Positions 33,483 to 42,804 of a DNA stretch of 60,432 bases are shown piece by piece (position 1 is the first letter of the stretch; every line of letters starts with the position of its first letter). This DNA is from JAKSSE01 sp045597645 (GTDB lineage: Bacteria > Bacillota > Clostridia > Lachnospirales > Lachnospiraceae). The position numbers and the translations under genes were made by a program. The notes beneath the pieces are model-generated. The model made no database searches. It was given only the letters and a program-made list of their open reading frames with translations, and was not told the origin of the DNA. The stretch lies in NCBI GenBank assembly GCA_045597645.1, contig JAZLKM010000015.1, positions 1-60,432 of the forward strand, written 5' to 3'.

Positions 33483-34079
33483 CTATAGTTCTGTCCTTCC
33501 GTCCAACGCTCGCAGAAGGGTAACTTCATCTATGTATTCAAGATCGCCCCCAACCGGTACTCCGCTGGCGATTCTAGATACCTTAATTCCTGTGGGCTTT
33601 ATCAGTTTGCTGATATACATTGCTGTGGTCTCGCCCTCCAAACTGGAGTTTGTGGCGATTATAACTTCGTCCACATCTTGTTCGAGTCGTTTCATAAGCT
33701 CTGTGAGCTTAATGTCCGCCGGCCCTATTCCAAGCATTGGTGCTATAGCCCCGTGGAGTACATGATACACTCCCTCATAATGCTCAGTCTTCTCATATGC
33801 AGCGAGATCCCTTGTGTTTTCCACTACCATAATCATTTTATGATTACGCTTTGGGTTCTTACATATCGGACACAGGTCATCATCTGTTAATGTGTAGCAG
33901 CATTTACAGTACTTCACATTCTCCCTGGCCTCAATCATTGCTCCAGCTAAGGCTTCAACCTGCTCCTTTGGCATATTCAATATATGAAAAGACAATCTCT
34001 GAGCCGTCTTTGCTCCTATTCCAGGAAGCGACGATAACTGCGAAATTAGTTTATTTATCTGACTACTATAGTAATCCAC
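33483..34079 (-). CDS. recR: Recombination mediator RecR
   Basis: A 198-residue RecFOR pathway protein that helps load RecA at gaps. It shows the helix-hairpin-helix SSLPGIGAKTAQRLSFHIL, a four-cysteine zinc finger (CKCCYTLTDDDLCPICKNP) and a Toprim domain (VVENTRDLAAYEK, then NSSLEGETTAMYI). It overlaps the YbaB-type gene by 14 bases. The dnaX-ybaB-recR order is conserved across bacteria. Confidence 0.96.
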   Translation of the reverse strand: MDYYSSQINKLISQLSSLPGIGAKTAQRLSFHILNMPKEQVEALAGAMIEARENVKYCKCCYTLTDDDLCPICKNPKRNHKMIMVVENTRDLAAYEKTEHYEGVYHVLHGAIAPMLGIGPADIKLTELMKRLEQDVDEVIIATNSSLEGETTAMYISKLIKPTGIKVSRIASGVPVGGDLEYIDEVTLLRALDGRTEL

Positions 34080-34419
34080 CTAAGCCACCCATTCCTCCGG
34101 TGATTTTTGCTACGCTCTGAGCTGACATCTCCTCTATTTGGCTTATTGCTGAATTGACTGCTGCCATTATAAGGTCCTCAAGAGTCTCTACATCATCAGG
34201 GTCAACTGCCTCAGGATCAATCTTTACCTTAGTAATCTCCTTTTTACCGGTGATAGTTACTTCTACCACACCACCACCTGCTGTGGCTGTAATCTCAGCT
34301 TCCTCCATCTGCTTCTGGCTTTCTTCCATCTGCCTCTGCATACGCTGAGCCTGCTTCATCAGGTTATTCATGTTACCTGGCATTCCCATTCCACCAGGAT
34401 ATCCACCTCTTTTTGCCAT
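34066..34419 (-). CDS. YbaB/EbfC nucleoid-associated protein
   Basis: A 117-residue DNA-binding dimer of the YbaB/EbfC family. The N-terminal glycine-methionine-rich head is followed by a coiled-coil arm (LMKQAQRMQRQMEESQKQM) and the conserved core with VEVTITGKKEITKVKIDPE. It sits between dnaX and recR, as in most bacteria, 9 bases after dnaX. Confidence 0.95.
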   Translation of the reverse strand: MAKRGGYPGGMGMPGNMNNLMKQAQRMQRQMEESQKQMEEAEITATAGGGVVEVTITGKKEITKVKIDPEAVDPDDVETLEDLIMAAVNSAISQIEEMSAQSVAKITGGMGGLGGLL

Positions 34420-34428
34420 AACTCCTCC

Positions 34429-36078
34429 TTAATTATCATCCTCACCTGGGATGTCTTCTGTCTCAATCTCTATACCCATCGATGCTATCGCTTCGAAGCC
34501 CTCAAACTTCTTGGCTGCGTCTGTATAGCTTGCCTCGTTCGATCGACCAGTCTTATTTAAGGTGAAGTCTATATGTGAAACATTAACGCCCGTCACCTCA
34601 AATATCTTCTCATATAATTCCAACGTGTTATCATTTTCATCTGCACCCTGCTCCACCAGCATTCCATACATCAGCTGCTGCACACGGTCAGCTTCATTGA
34701 AGACAATCATGAGCTCTCCCTGCTCGTTTACTGACACAAGGGTTCCCCTCAAATATTGCCTAAGCGCCGGGCTACAGCTCCCCACGACTTCCTTCCACCT
34801 GCTACATACGTATTTTATCTCATCTGGGGTTGCGTCTGGTATCTCTGCTCTTTGAGCAAAAGACATCGCAGGGTCTATCGGCTCTGATATAGGTTTGGAT
34901 ACGTCTGCTCCTGCAGGAATGTATCCCCCCACCAGCTTATCCTCTAAGCTTTCTATCCTGTGTACCAGGGAATTGTAGTCTTGCTGCATCTGCGGTTTAC
35001 ACAGCTTGATTATTCCCACCTCCAAAAGGACTCTCTTTTGGGCGCTGTACTTCATATCCCCTGCAAGTGCCGACAGATTTTGCAGATATCTCACCAAGAT
35101 ATCCGGTTCAACCATTTGTGCTTCTTCTTTTAACAATGCAAGGTTATCAGCCGATATGTCTAAGATATCCTCAAGATTATCCTCCGTCTTTAGCAGCAGA
35201 AGATTTCTAATGTACCATGTGAAGTCTGTGACAAACTGAGTCAGTTCTCTTCCCTCTATCACTACTTCCTCTATCATTGAAATACATGGTGCTACTTCCT
35301 CAGCTATGATATGCCTCAGCAGTCTACTGAAAACTTCTGTGTCTACAGCTCCCAGGACCTCGAGCACCTTTTCGTACGTAAGCTCCTGATCTGGACAAAA
35401 CGCTATGCACTGGTCCAGCAAGCTTAACGCATCACGCATAGACCCATCAGCTGCCTTCGCCACATACCGAAGGCCTCTCTCCTCACAGTCTATATTTTCC
35501 ACTTTCATCAAATCTGATAGTCTTGATGTAATGGTATCTATAGAAATTCTTCTAAAGTCATAGCGTTGGCACCTAGAAAGAATAGTAATAGGTATCTTAT
35601 GTACTTCTGTAGTAGCTAAGATGAATATTACATACGCCGGAGGCTCTTCCAAGGTTTTAAGGAGCGCATTAAACGCACCTGTAGAAAGCATGTGAACCTC
35701 GTCTATAATATAGACCTTAAATCTGCCCTCTGTAGGCGCATATGTCACTTCTTCGATGATATCTCTGATATTCTGCACGCCATTATTTGACGCAGCATCG
35801 ATCTCAATCACATTCATACTTGAGCCAGATGCGATGGCTTTGCACATTGCACACTCGCCACATGGACTTCCGTTCACAGGGTGCTCGCAATTTACAGCTT
35901 TTGCAAATATTTTTGCAATTGTGGTCTTACCCGTTCCTCTTGTACCGCAAAATAGGTAAGCATGACCCATTCTGTCCCCTGATATCTGATTCTGAAGTGT
36001 CCTTACTATATGGTCCTGCCCCTTTACGTCATCAAACTCTGAGGGACGGAATTTTCTATATAATGCTGTATATGACAT
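34429..36078 (-). CDS. dnaX: DNA polymerase III subunit gamma/tau
   Basis: A 549-residue clamp-loader ATPase. Walker A FCGTRGTGKTTIAKIFA, a four-cysteine zinc module (CEHPVNGSPCGECAMCKAI), Walker B YIIDEVHML, the sensor LATTEVHKIP and the SRC finger LSRCQRYDF are present. The tau-specific C terminus follows. I saw no obvious internal frameshift signal for a separate gamma. It starts 8 bases after the phosphofructokinase gene, so both share a promoter. Confidence 0.96.
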   Translation of the reverse strand: MSYTALYRKFRPSEFDDVKGQDHIVRTLQNQISGDRMGHAYLFCGTRGTGKTTIAKIFAKAVNCEHPVNGSPCGECAMCKAIASGSSMNVIEIDAASNNGVQNIRDIIEEVTYAPTEGRFKVYIIDEVHMLSTGAFNALLKTLEEPPAYVIFILATTEVHKIPITILSRCQRYDFRRISIDTITSRLSDLMKVENIDCEERGLRYVAKAADGSMRDALSLLDQCIAFCPDQELTYEKVLEVLGAVDTEVFSRLLRHIIAEEVAPCISMIEEVVIEGRELTQFVTDFTWYIRNLLLLKTEDNLEDILDISADNLALLKEEAQMVEPDILVRYLQNLSALAGDMKYSAQKRVLLEVGIIKLCKPQMQQDYNSLVHRIESLEDKLVGGYIPAGADVSKPISEPIDPAMSFAQRAEIPDATPDEIKYVCSRWKEVVGSCSPALRQYLRGTLVSVNEQGELMIVFNEADRVQQLMYGMLVEQGADENDNTLELYEKIFEVTGVNVSHIDFTLNKTGRSNEASYTDAAKKFEGFEAIASMGIEIETEDIPGEDDN

Positions 36079-36086
36079 TTACGTCT

Positions 36087-37169
36087 CTAGTCTCCGAAGC
36101 TAATTCCGATGAATTTTGCCTCCTGAATAATCTGGCAATCAGGCTCTATTAATTTAAGCTTGCCTGCTACCTCGCCTAACGGGATTCGCCTTGTCTCTCC
36201 ATCAACCATAGCAATCATATTGCCAAAATCCCCTTCAAGAATAGCTTTGGCTGCAGCAGCACCCAGTCTTGTACACAATAGTCTGTCATACGGTACTGGG
36301 CTACCACCTCTCTGTGTGTGCCCTGGTACTGTAACTCTAACCTCAGACCCAATGCGTTCCGTAATCTTATCCGCAATCTCGTACGATACAGAAGGATATG
36401 GGCTCTTCTCCAGCTTTTTCTTGTAATCAGACTTTGACAAAGCCGCATCCTCTTTTGAAATAGCGCCCTCTGCCACCGCCAAAATGGTAAAGCCCTTTCC
36501 ATCCTTATTTCGTTTATCAATTGCTGCCACTACCTTATCGATATCATATGGTATCTCTGGAAGAAGTATGATATCTGCACCGCTTGATAGTCCTGCATAA
36601 AGAGTAAGCCATCCCACCTTGTGTCCCATTACCTCTACGATAAACACTCTGTTGTGAGAAGCTGCCGTTGTATGAATGCAATCTATTACATTGCTTGCTA
36701 TATCTATTGCACTCTGGAATCCGAATGTAACATCAGTTCCGAAGATATCATTATCAATAGTCTTAGGCATATGTATGATGTTCAATCCCTCTTCTCGAAG
36801 CAGATTAGCTGTCTTTTGTGTTCCGTTTCCTCCCAAAATTACGAGGCAGTCGAGATTGAGCTTGTAATAGTTGTCCTTCATTGCCTGTACCTTATCCAGG
36901 CCATTAGCATCTGGATTTCTAATCTCCTTAAATGGAGTACGAGATGTACCTAATATTGTGCCTCCTCTATTCAGGATACCTGAAAAATCCTGCTTAGTTA
37001 GCAGCCTGTAATCTCCATAAATAAGTCCCTTATATCCATCAAAGAAGCCGTATACCTCTAAGTTCTCTGTGTTCTCTGATAATCCTTTTACCACTCCGCG
37101 CATAGTTGCGTTAAGTGCCTGGCAATCTCCACCACTAGTTAAAAGACCTATTCTGCATCTTTTCTTCAT
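36087..37169 (-). CDS. pfkA: 6-phosphofructokinase, mixed-type clade
   Basis: A 360-residue cytoplasmic enzyme phosphorylating fructose 6-phosphate. Signatures: GLLTSGGDCQALNA, GGNGTQKTA, PKTIDND, FGFQSAIDIA and VPGHTQRGGSPVPYDR. At the phosphoryl-donor site it keeps a glycine at residue 116 (ATP-type, like E. coli G104). It has Lys at 136 (like PPi enzymes; E. coli G124) and Asn115 where E. coli has Asp103. This is typical of the longer mixed clostridial clade, so the donor is not settled by sequence. It is the first gene of a six-gene operon with its own promoter (37229-37257). Confidence 0.93.
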   Translation of the reverse strand: MKKRCRIGLLTSGGDCQALNATMRGVVKGLSENTENLEVYGFFDGYKGLIYGDYRLLTKQDFSGILNRGGTILGTSRTPFKEIRNPDANGLDKVQAMKDNYYKLNLDCLVILGGNGTQKTANLLREEGLNIIHMPKTIDNDIFGTDVTFGFQSAIDIASNVIDCIHTTAASHNRVFIVEVMGHKVGWLTLYAGLSSGADIILLPEIPYDIDKVVAAIDKRNKDGKGFTILAVAEGAISKEDAALSKSDYKKKLEKSPYPSVSYEIADKITERIGSEVRVTVPGHTQRGGSPVPYDRLLCTRLGAAAAKAILEGDFGNMIAMVDGETRRIPLGEVAGKLKLIEPDCQIIQEAKFIGISFGD

Positions 37170-37228
37170 ACCGCTGCCTCCTACTTTATTATTAAATCAC
37201 CATAATCTGGCGTCAAAATTGTCATTTA

Positions 37229-37257
37229 ATTATAGCCTATTTACAGAGCCTTCTCAA
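37229..37257 (-). promoter_or_regulatory. Promoter of the pfk-dnaX-ybaB-recR-tkt operon
   Basis: TTGAGA (37252-37257) and TATAAT (37229-37234) with a 17-base spacer on the minus strand; the -35 box overlaps the end of the second greA-type gene. Confidence 0.8.
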
Positions 37258-37757
37258 TAACTCTTTATCTCGTCACCGCTGTCATCTGTCGAGGTATCAA
37301 TGCTCCTAATCTCTACATCATAGCTGTAGCTTTCATCGACTTTTACGCGCACAGTATCTCCCACCTTATGATGCAACAATGCCTTTCCCAGTGGTGATTC
37401 TATACTTATATAATTCAGCTGAGAATCACTTCTGATGCTGGTGACTATTTTATATGTCTCCTCCTCATCGTCCTCCGGTATATATATTACAACCGTATTA
37501 TTTAACCCTATCTCGTCATCCTTTGATTCGTCAGATATTACCTCTGCGTATCTAAGCATCCTATCAAGGTATGATATACGGCTTTCATTTCTATTCTTCT
37601 CTCTTTTAGCAGCGTAATACTCGAAGTTTTCGGACAAATCACCTTGTGCTCTTGCTTCCTTCACCGCTTCTATAAGCTGAGGTCGTAGAACAAGCTTCCT
37701 ATGCTCTATCTCTGCCTCGATTTTTTTTACATCGTTTTCTGTCAGTCTCTCTCCCAT
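37254..37757 (-). CDS. Second GreA/GreB-family protein
   Basis: A 167-residue paralogue of GreA. The coiled-coil tip is conserved as GDLSENFEYYAAKREKNRNE, with the acidic residues needed for transcript cleavage, and the C-terminal domain keeps SPLGKALLHHKVGD. It differs from the canonical copy (5161-5637) by an acidic middle and a Ser/Asp-rich C-terminal tail. Such paralogues may compete with GreA for the polymerase channel; the specific role here is unknown. It lies between the ATP synthase operon terminator and the pfk promoter. Confidence 0.9.
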   Translation of the reverse strand: MGERLTENDVKKIEAEIEHRKLVLRPQLIEAVKEARAQGDLSENFEYYAAKREKNRNESRISYLDRMLRYAEVISDESKDDEIGLNNTVVIYIPEDDEEETYKIVTSIRSDSQLNYISIESPLGKALLHHKVGDTVRVKVDESYSYDVEIRSIDTSTDDSGDEIKSY

Positions 37758-37786
37758 GCTTTCACCCTAACCCATCAATGAAAAAA

Positions 37787-37809
37787 CAGCCCGGTGTTGT
37801 TCCGGGCTG
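37787..37809 (-). terminator. Terminator of the ATP synthase operon
   Basis: Perfect 8-bp stem CAGCCCGG / CCGGGCTG with a 7-base loop followed by TTTTTTC on the minus strand, just after the small coiled-coil gene. Confidence 0.9.
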
Positions 37810-37815
37810 TAATTC

Positions 37816-38019
37816 TTACTTTTTACGTCTCTGGTCCCATACTTGCTGTAATAGGATAATCTGCTCGTCCTCAGGTGTAACCTCGGCGATTTTCCGGCGA
37901 ATTATAGTTTTTTCTCTGTCTATCCGCTCTAGCTCACGCTGCAAGTCACGCTCCTGTGTCTCAAGTTCCGCCAACTGTCTTTGGAGCTCAAATCTCGCTT
38001 CACTTTGTTCCTGAGTCAT
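37816..38019 (-). CDS. Small coiled-coil protein at the end of the atp operon
   Basis: I do not recognise the family. The 67-residue protein is almost entirely a charged heptad-like helix (LQRQLAELETQERDLQRELE) with no membrane segment or cysteines. It begins 14 bases after atpC with a strong AGGAGG ribosome-binding site and ends just before the operon terminator, so it is co-expressed with ATP synthase. A role in assembly or inhibition, analogous to coiled-coil inhibitors in other organisms, is speculation. Confidence 0.8.
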   Translation of the reverse strand: MTQEQSEARFELQRQLAELETQERDLQRELERIDREKTIIRRKIAEVTPEDEQIILLQQVWDQRRKK

Positions 38020-38033
38020 CTACAATCCTCCTG

Positions 38034-38438
38034 TTACTTGCTTGCAACATTAATTCTAACCAGAGCTCGTCTCATTGCAAGCTCTGCTCTTGCCACGTCA
38101 AGGTTCTCTGTCTTTTTAGCCAAACGGTCCTCAGCTCTCTTAAGAGCATCTTGAGCTCGACTGACATCAATCTCACTAGGCCATTCCGCCACCTCTGCCA
38201 GCAAAGTCACCTGATTAGGCAGAATCTCAGAAAATCCTGAATGTACTGCTGCCACCTTCACACCATCAGCAGTAGTAATATGCACCTCGCCCGGTGCCAA
38301 TACGGCTGTAAGCGGAACATGATTCGCATACACACCTATATCACCCTCTGTTGTAGTGAACTCTATCATTGTGGCATCAGTCTCATAGAACACTCTGTCA
38401 GGAGTGATTATTTTGACTTTGAATTCGTTATCTGCCAA
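38034..38438 (-). CDS. atpC: ATP synthase epsilon subunit
   Basis: A 134-residue central-stalk subunit. The N-terminal beta-sandwich (VKIITPDRVFYETDATMIE, GDIGVYANHVPLTAVL) and the C-terminal two-helix inhibitory domain rich in R, A and K are present. It is downstream of atpD by 11 bases. Confidence 0.96.
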   Translation of the reverse strand: MADNEFKVKIITPDRVFYETDATMIEFTTTEGDIGVYANHVPLTAVLAPGEVHITTADGVKVAAVHSGFSEILPNQVTLLAEVAEWPSEIDVSRAQDALKRAEDRLAKKTENLDVARAELAMRRALVRINVASK

Positions 38439-38449
38439 GTGGTCACCTC

Positions 38450-39844
38450 TTACTTATCGTAGCTTGCCCTTACTTCGTCAATTGTACCCTTATTCAGGAA
38501 GTAGCTCTCTGGAATATCATCATGCTTACCTTCGAGAATCTCCTTAAAGCCTCGAACTGTCTCAGCAACTGGTACATACTTTCCTTCAAGACCTGTAAAC
38601 TGTCCTGCAACGAAGAATGGCTGTGAAAGGAATCTCTGAATCTTACGAGCGCGAGATACAACAATCTTGTCATCCTCTGAAAGCTCATCCATACCAAGAA
38701 TTGCAATAATATCCTGCAACTCCTTGTACTTCTGAAGAGTCTCCTGTACGCCACGTGCTACCTTGAAATGCTCATCACCAACTACTCGTGGATCAAGTAT
38801 ACGTGATGTGGATCCAAGTGGGTCTACTGCAGGGTAAATACCAAGCTCTGCAATAGAACGCTCGAGTACTGTGGTTGCATCAAGGTGTGCAAATGTAGTA
38901 GCTGGTGCCGGGTCTGTAAGGTCATCCGCTGGCACATATACTGCCTGAACCGATGTAATAGAACCGTTCTTGGTAGAGGTGATTCGCTCCTGAAGTGCGC
39001 CCATCTCAGTCTGCAATGTAGGCTGGTATCCTACGGCTGAAGGTACACGTCCAAGAAGTGCTGAAACCTCTGAACCAGCCTGGGTGAATCGGAAAATGTT
39101 ATCTATGAATAGAAGCACATCCTTTCCACCTTTATCACGGAAGTACTCTGCCATAGTAAGTCCGGTAAGACCTACTCGCATACGTGCTCCAGGCGGCTCA
39201 TTCATCTGACCGAAGACCATGCAGGTCTTGTCAATAACGCCAGATTCCTTCATTTCATAGTAAAGGTCATTACCCTCACGGGTACGCTCACCTACACCTG
39301 TAAATACTGAATAGCCACCATGCTCAGTTGCAATATTGTGGATAAGTTCCTGTATAAGTACCGTCTTACCTACTCCTGCACCACCAAACAGACCGATTTT
39401 TCCACCCTTCTGATACGGGCAAAGAAGGTCAACGACCTTGATACCTGTCTCGAGAATCTCGGTTGAAGTAGCCTGTTCTTCAAAGCTTGGGGCCTTCCTG
39501 TGTATAGGCATATATTCGACATCTGTTGGATCCGGTTGCTCGTCGATGGCCTCACCAAGGACATTGAAAATACGTCCAAGTGTCTTCTCACCAACTGGAA
39601 CGCTGATGGGCGCACCAGTTGCAAGTGCGTCCATACCACGTACAAGACCGTCTGTTGGTCCCATCGCGATACAGCGCACAGTATCATCTCCAAGGTGCTG
39701 AGAAACCTCTATTACGAGCTTTCCTCCATCTTTACGGGTCACTTCGATGGCGTCATTTATTTCTGGAAGATTACCCTCTGCAAACTTGACATCCAATACG
39801 GCGCCAATAATCTGCGTAATCTTTCCCACATTCTTATCTGCCAT
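38450..39844 (-). CDS. atpD: ATP synthase beta subunit (catalytic)
   Basis: A 464-residue catalytic subunit of F1. Walker A GGAGVGKTVLIQEL, catalytic Glu in GERTREGNDLYYEM, the DELSEDDK loop and the Walker B region VLLFIDNIFRF are intact, so it should be active. Gene order atpBEFHAGDC is standard. Confidence 0.98.
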   Translation of the reverse strand: MADKNVGKITQIIGAVLDVKFAEGNLPEINDAIEVTRKDGGKLVIEVSQHLGDDTVRCIAMGPTDGLVRGMDALATGAPISVPVGEKTLGRIFNVLGEAIDEQPDPTDVEYMPIHRKAPSFEEQATSTEILETGIKVVDLLCPYQKGGKIGLFGGAGVGKTVLIQELIHNIATEHGGYSVFTGVGERTREGNDLYYEMKESGVIDKTCMVFGQMNEPPGARMRVGLTGLTMAEYFRDKGGKDVLLFIDNIFRFTQAGSEVSALLGRVPSAVGYQPTLQTEMGALQERITSTKNGSITSVQAVYVPADDLTDPAPATTFAHLDATTVLERSIAELGIYPAVDPLGSTSRILDPRVVGDEHFKVARGVQETLQKYKELQDIIAILGMDELSEDDKIVVSRARKIQRFLSQPFFVAGQFTGLEGKYVPVAETVRGFKEILEGKHDDIPESYFLNKGTIDEVRASYDK

Positions 39845-39857
39845 TTGTCACTCCTTA

Positions 39858-40718
39858 TTAACTGATTGCTTCTGCGCCGGCTATAATCTCAGTAAGTTCC
39901 TGAGTAATCGAGCTCTGGCGCGCTCTGTTGTACTTCAGTGTCAAATCACTAATCATATCCTCTGCATTACTGGTTGCAGAATCCATTGCCTGCATACGCG
40001 CTCCATTTTCACTGGCTACCGCTTCGATAAGCGCACCGTAAAACAGGCTTGTAATGTACTTGGGAATGATATTATTAAGTGCTTCTTCCTCATTTGGCTC
40101 ATAGTTCATCAAAAGATTCTTATCATTTTCAGCTGTCTCCTGATTATCATCGATAGACACTGGAAGTAGCTGTATTAGGTTCGGTTCATGACTTACAGTA
40201 TTTTTGAAATGTGTGTAAGCCAGATAAATCTCTGATATTTCACCCTGAGTAAAAGCATTGAGTATCTCGTTGCAAATTCTTGCAGCATCCGAATACGTAG
40301 GAGCCTCTATTATATCTGAATAGTTTGCTCTCACTTCATAGCCGCGTCTCTCAAGAGCTTCAAGACCTTTATTTCCGATCGCGTAAATCACTATATCTTC
40401 CTTAGGAATATCGCTTCCGGTAATCAGCTTTACTACATTTGAATTGTAGCCGCCAGCCAAGCCTCTATTTGAAGTAATGACCACGATAGCTTTCTTTCCT
40501 TCGGCACTCTTCTTCAGATATGGATGATCCATATTTGGACTCTTCGCCAAAATATTGGACACCGTGTTATACATGTGATTGAAATACGGGTTAGTCTGCT
40601 CTGCTCTGGTTTTTGCCTTTTGTAGCTTAACCGTTGAGACAAGCTTCATTGCCTTGGTGATTTGCTGAGTACTCTGTATACTACTCTTTCGTCTTTTTAT
40701 GTCCCTCATTGAGGCCAT
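39858..40718 (-). CDS. atpG: ATP synthase gamma subunit
   Basis: A 286-residue rotor shaft. N-terminal MRDIKRRKSSIQSTQQITKA and C-terminal NAEDMISDLTLKYNRARQ form the coiled-coil axle; the middle contains SNRGLAGGYNSNV. Length is normal. Confidence 0.97.
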   Translation of the reverse strand: MASMRDIKRRKSSIQSTQQITKAMKLVSTVKLQKAKTRAEQTNPYFNHMYNTVSNILAKSPNMDHPYLKKSAEGKKAIVVITSNRGLAGGYNSNVVKLITGSDIPKEDIVIYAIGNKGLEALERRGYEVRANYSDIIEAPTYSDAARICNEILNAFTQGEISEIYLAYTHFKNTVSHEPNLIQLLPVSIDDNQETAENDKNLLMNYEPNEEEALNNIIPKYITSLFYGALIEAVASENGARMQAMDSATSNAEDMISDLTLKYNRARQSSITQELTEIIAGAEAIS

Positions 40719-40735
40719 AACTAATCACCACCTGT

Positions 40736-42241
40736 CTATTTGAAGCTTTTTTTGCACTCCTCGATAGCGGCAATAAGAGCCTTCTCAGTCTCTTCATCCA
40801 TTACCTTGGTTTCGCGTATTGTATTTGGAATCTCCGGATACTTGGTATCAACCAAATCAAACAGCTCATCTTGGAATCTAAGGATATCCGCAGTAGGTAT
40901 ATCAAGTAGATACTTCTTGGTTGCTGCGTAAATAATCATAATCTGCTTCTCTACAGCCATCGGCTTATACTGTGGCTGCTTAAGCATCTCACGAATACGC
41001 TCACCTTGTGCAAGCTTTTCTGTTGTATCTGCATCAAGCTCTGAACCAAACTGAGCAAATGCTGCAAGCTCTCTATACTGAGCAAGCTCTACACGGATAG
41101 GTGCTGCTATCTTCTTCATTGCCTTAATCTGTGCACTACCACCTACTCGTGATACTGACAGACCTGCATTGATAGCTGGTCTAAATCCTGCATTGAAAGC
41201 ATCAGTCTCAAGGTAAATCTGACCATCGGTAATGGAAATAACGTTGGTCGGAATGTATGCTGATACGTCACCTGCCTGAGTCTCAATGATAGGAAGTGCG
41301 GTAAGTGATCCTCCGCCCAAACTGTCATTAAGTCTTGCTGCTCTTTCAAGCAAACGGCTATGCAGATAGAATACGTCTCCAGGATATGCCTCGCGTCCTG
41401 GTGGTCTACGAATCAGAAGTGAAAGTGTACGATATGCTGCTGCATGCTTACTAAGGTCATCATAGATAACGAGAACGTCCTCGCCATTCTCCATCCACTC
41501 CTCACCAATAGCACATCCCGAATACGGAGCGATGTACTGAAGAGGAGCAAGCTCGCTGGCTGTTGCAGCTACTACTGTAGTGTAATCCATAGCTCCGAAC
41601 TCTTCGAGAGTCTTCACTAAAGATGCTACTGTAGATGCTTTCTGACCAATTGCTACATAAATACACTTAACATTCTGGCCCTTCTGGTTGATTATTGTAT
41701 CGATAGCGATAGCAGTCTTACCTGTCTGCTTATCACCAATGATGAGCTCTCGCTGTCCACGGCCTATCGGAATCATTGAATCGATAGCCTTGATACCTGT
41801 CTGTAGAGGGGTATCTACGGATTTACGAGAAATAACACCTGATGCGACACGCTCGATCTGACGGAACTTAGTCGTCTGGATCGGACCCTTACCATCGATA
41901 GGCTGTCCCAAAGCATTTACAACACGTCCAAGCATTGCATCGCCTACAGGAACCTCTACTACTCGACCTGTGGTCTTAACAGTGTCACCTTCATTTATGC
42001 TTCTGTGGTCACCAAGGAGTACCGCTGCTACGTTATCCTCCTCAAGGTTAAGTACCATACCAAATACTTCACCCGGGAACTCAAGAAGCTCTCCCTGCAT
42101 TGCATTTTCCAGTCCATGTACACGAGCGATACCGTCAGCCACCTGGATAACAGTACCTACATCTGACACCTGGATCTGCGCTGCATACCTCTGTATCTGC
42201 TCTTTAATTACTGAGCTTATTTCTTCCGGTTTTAAGTTCAT
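40736..42241 (-). CDS. atpA: ATP synthase alpha subunit
   Basis: A 501-residue non-catalytic nucleotide-binding subunit. Walker A GDKQTGKTAIAIDT and the family signature PIIETQAGDVSAYIPTN are visible. I place the start at the ATG at 42241, which overlaps the atpH stop as ATGA and has AGGTGAG upstream; a GTG three codons earlier is less convincing. Confidence 0.97.
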   Translation of the reverse strand: MNLKPEEISSVIKEQIQRYAAQIQVSDVGTVIQVADGIARVHGLENAMQGELLEFPGEVFGMVLNLEEDNVAAVLLGDHRSINEGDTVKTTGRVVEVPVGDAMLGRVVNALGQPIDGKGPIQTTKFRQIERVASGVISRKSVDTPLQTGIKAIDSMIPIGRGQRELIIGDKQTGKTAIAIDTIINQKGQNVKCIYVAIGQKASTVASLVKTLEEFGAMDYTTVVAATASELAPLQYIAPYSGCAIGEEWMENGEDVLVIYDDLSKHAAAYRTLSLLIRRPPGREAYPGDVFYLHSRLLERAARLNDSLGGGSLTALPIIETQAGDVSAYIPTNVISITDGQIYLETDAFNAGFRPAINAGLSVSRVGGSAQIKAMKKIAAPIRVELAQYRELAAFAQFGSELDADTTEKLAQGERIREMLKQPQYKPMAVEKQIMIIYAATKKYLLDIPTADILRFQDELFDLVDTKYPEIPNTIRETKVMDEETEKALIAAIEECKKSFK

Positions 42242-42804
42242 GAAGCGCACTCACCTACTTTCAACTGTATTTTAGACAAATCTTTTGATATCTCATTTAT
42301 CTGAGTTTTGATGCTGCTGTCTACTACTCGGTCTTTGATTCTGATTACCATGCCACCGATAAGTGACGCATCAACATCATAATCAATCTCTACCGCCACA
42401 TATTTTGTAGTTTCAAGCAATCTGGTTTCCACCTGCTTTTTCTGATCGTCTGTCAGTGGAAAAGCTGATGTAACCTTTGCTGTGCCGATATTTTTATGCT
42501 CCTTAATACGGTTTATGATATATGTGAGCACTGATTCCGTTTCACTAAAGTGGTCTTTTTTCACTAGCATTGTTAGCAGACCCTGCATCTCATTTGAAAT
42601 GCGTCCTTTAAATACGGACTCCACTACCTGCACTTTTTCTTCTTTTACAATTTTTGGATGCCGCATCACCTGACACAGCTCCTTCTCACGGGCTAGAATC
42701 TCAACAATTTCCTTAGCCTCCGCCAGGATCTCATCTTCCTTTCCCTGCTCCACGGCAAGCTCGAACAGGGCATCCCCGTATACGTTTGATACTAGCTTAG
42801 CCAT
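42238..42804 (-). CDS. atpH: ATP synthase delta subunit
   Basis: A 188-residue peripheral-stalk connector (OSCP homologue): VYGDALFELAVEQGK at the N terminus and the C-terminal DASLIGGMVIRIKDRVVDSSI signature. It overlaps atpF by 13 bases and atpA by 4. Confidence 0.95.
   Translation of the reverse strand: MAKLVSNVYGDALFELAVEQGKEDEILAEAKEIVEILAREKELCQVMRHPKIVKEEKVQVVESVFKGRISNEMQGLLTMLVKKDHFSETESVLTYIINRIKEHKNIGTAKVTSAFPLTDDQKKQVETRLLETTKYVAVEIDYDVDASLIGGMVIRIKDRVVDSSIKTQINEISKDLSKIQLKVGECAS

Noticed and set aside
37254..37757. Degenerate, inactive GreA paralogue
   Set aside because: The acidic tip (DLSENFEYYAAK) is conserved, so it cannot be called inactive from sequence.
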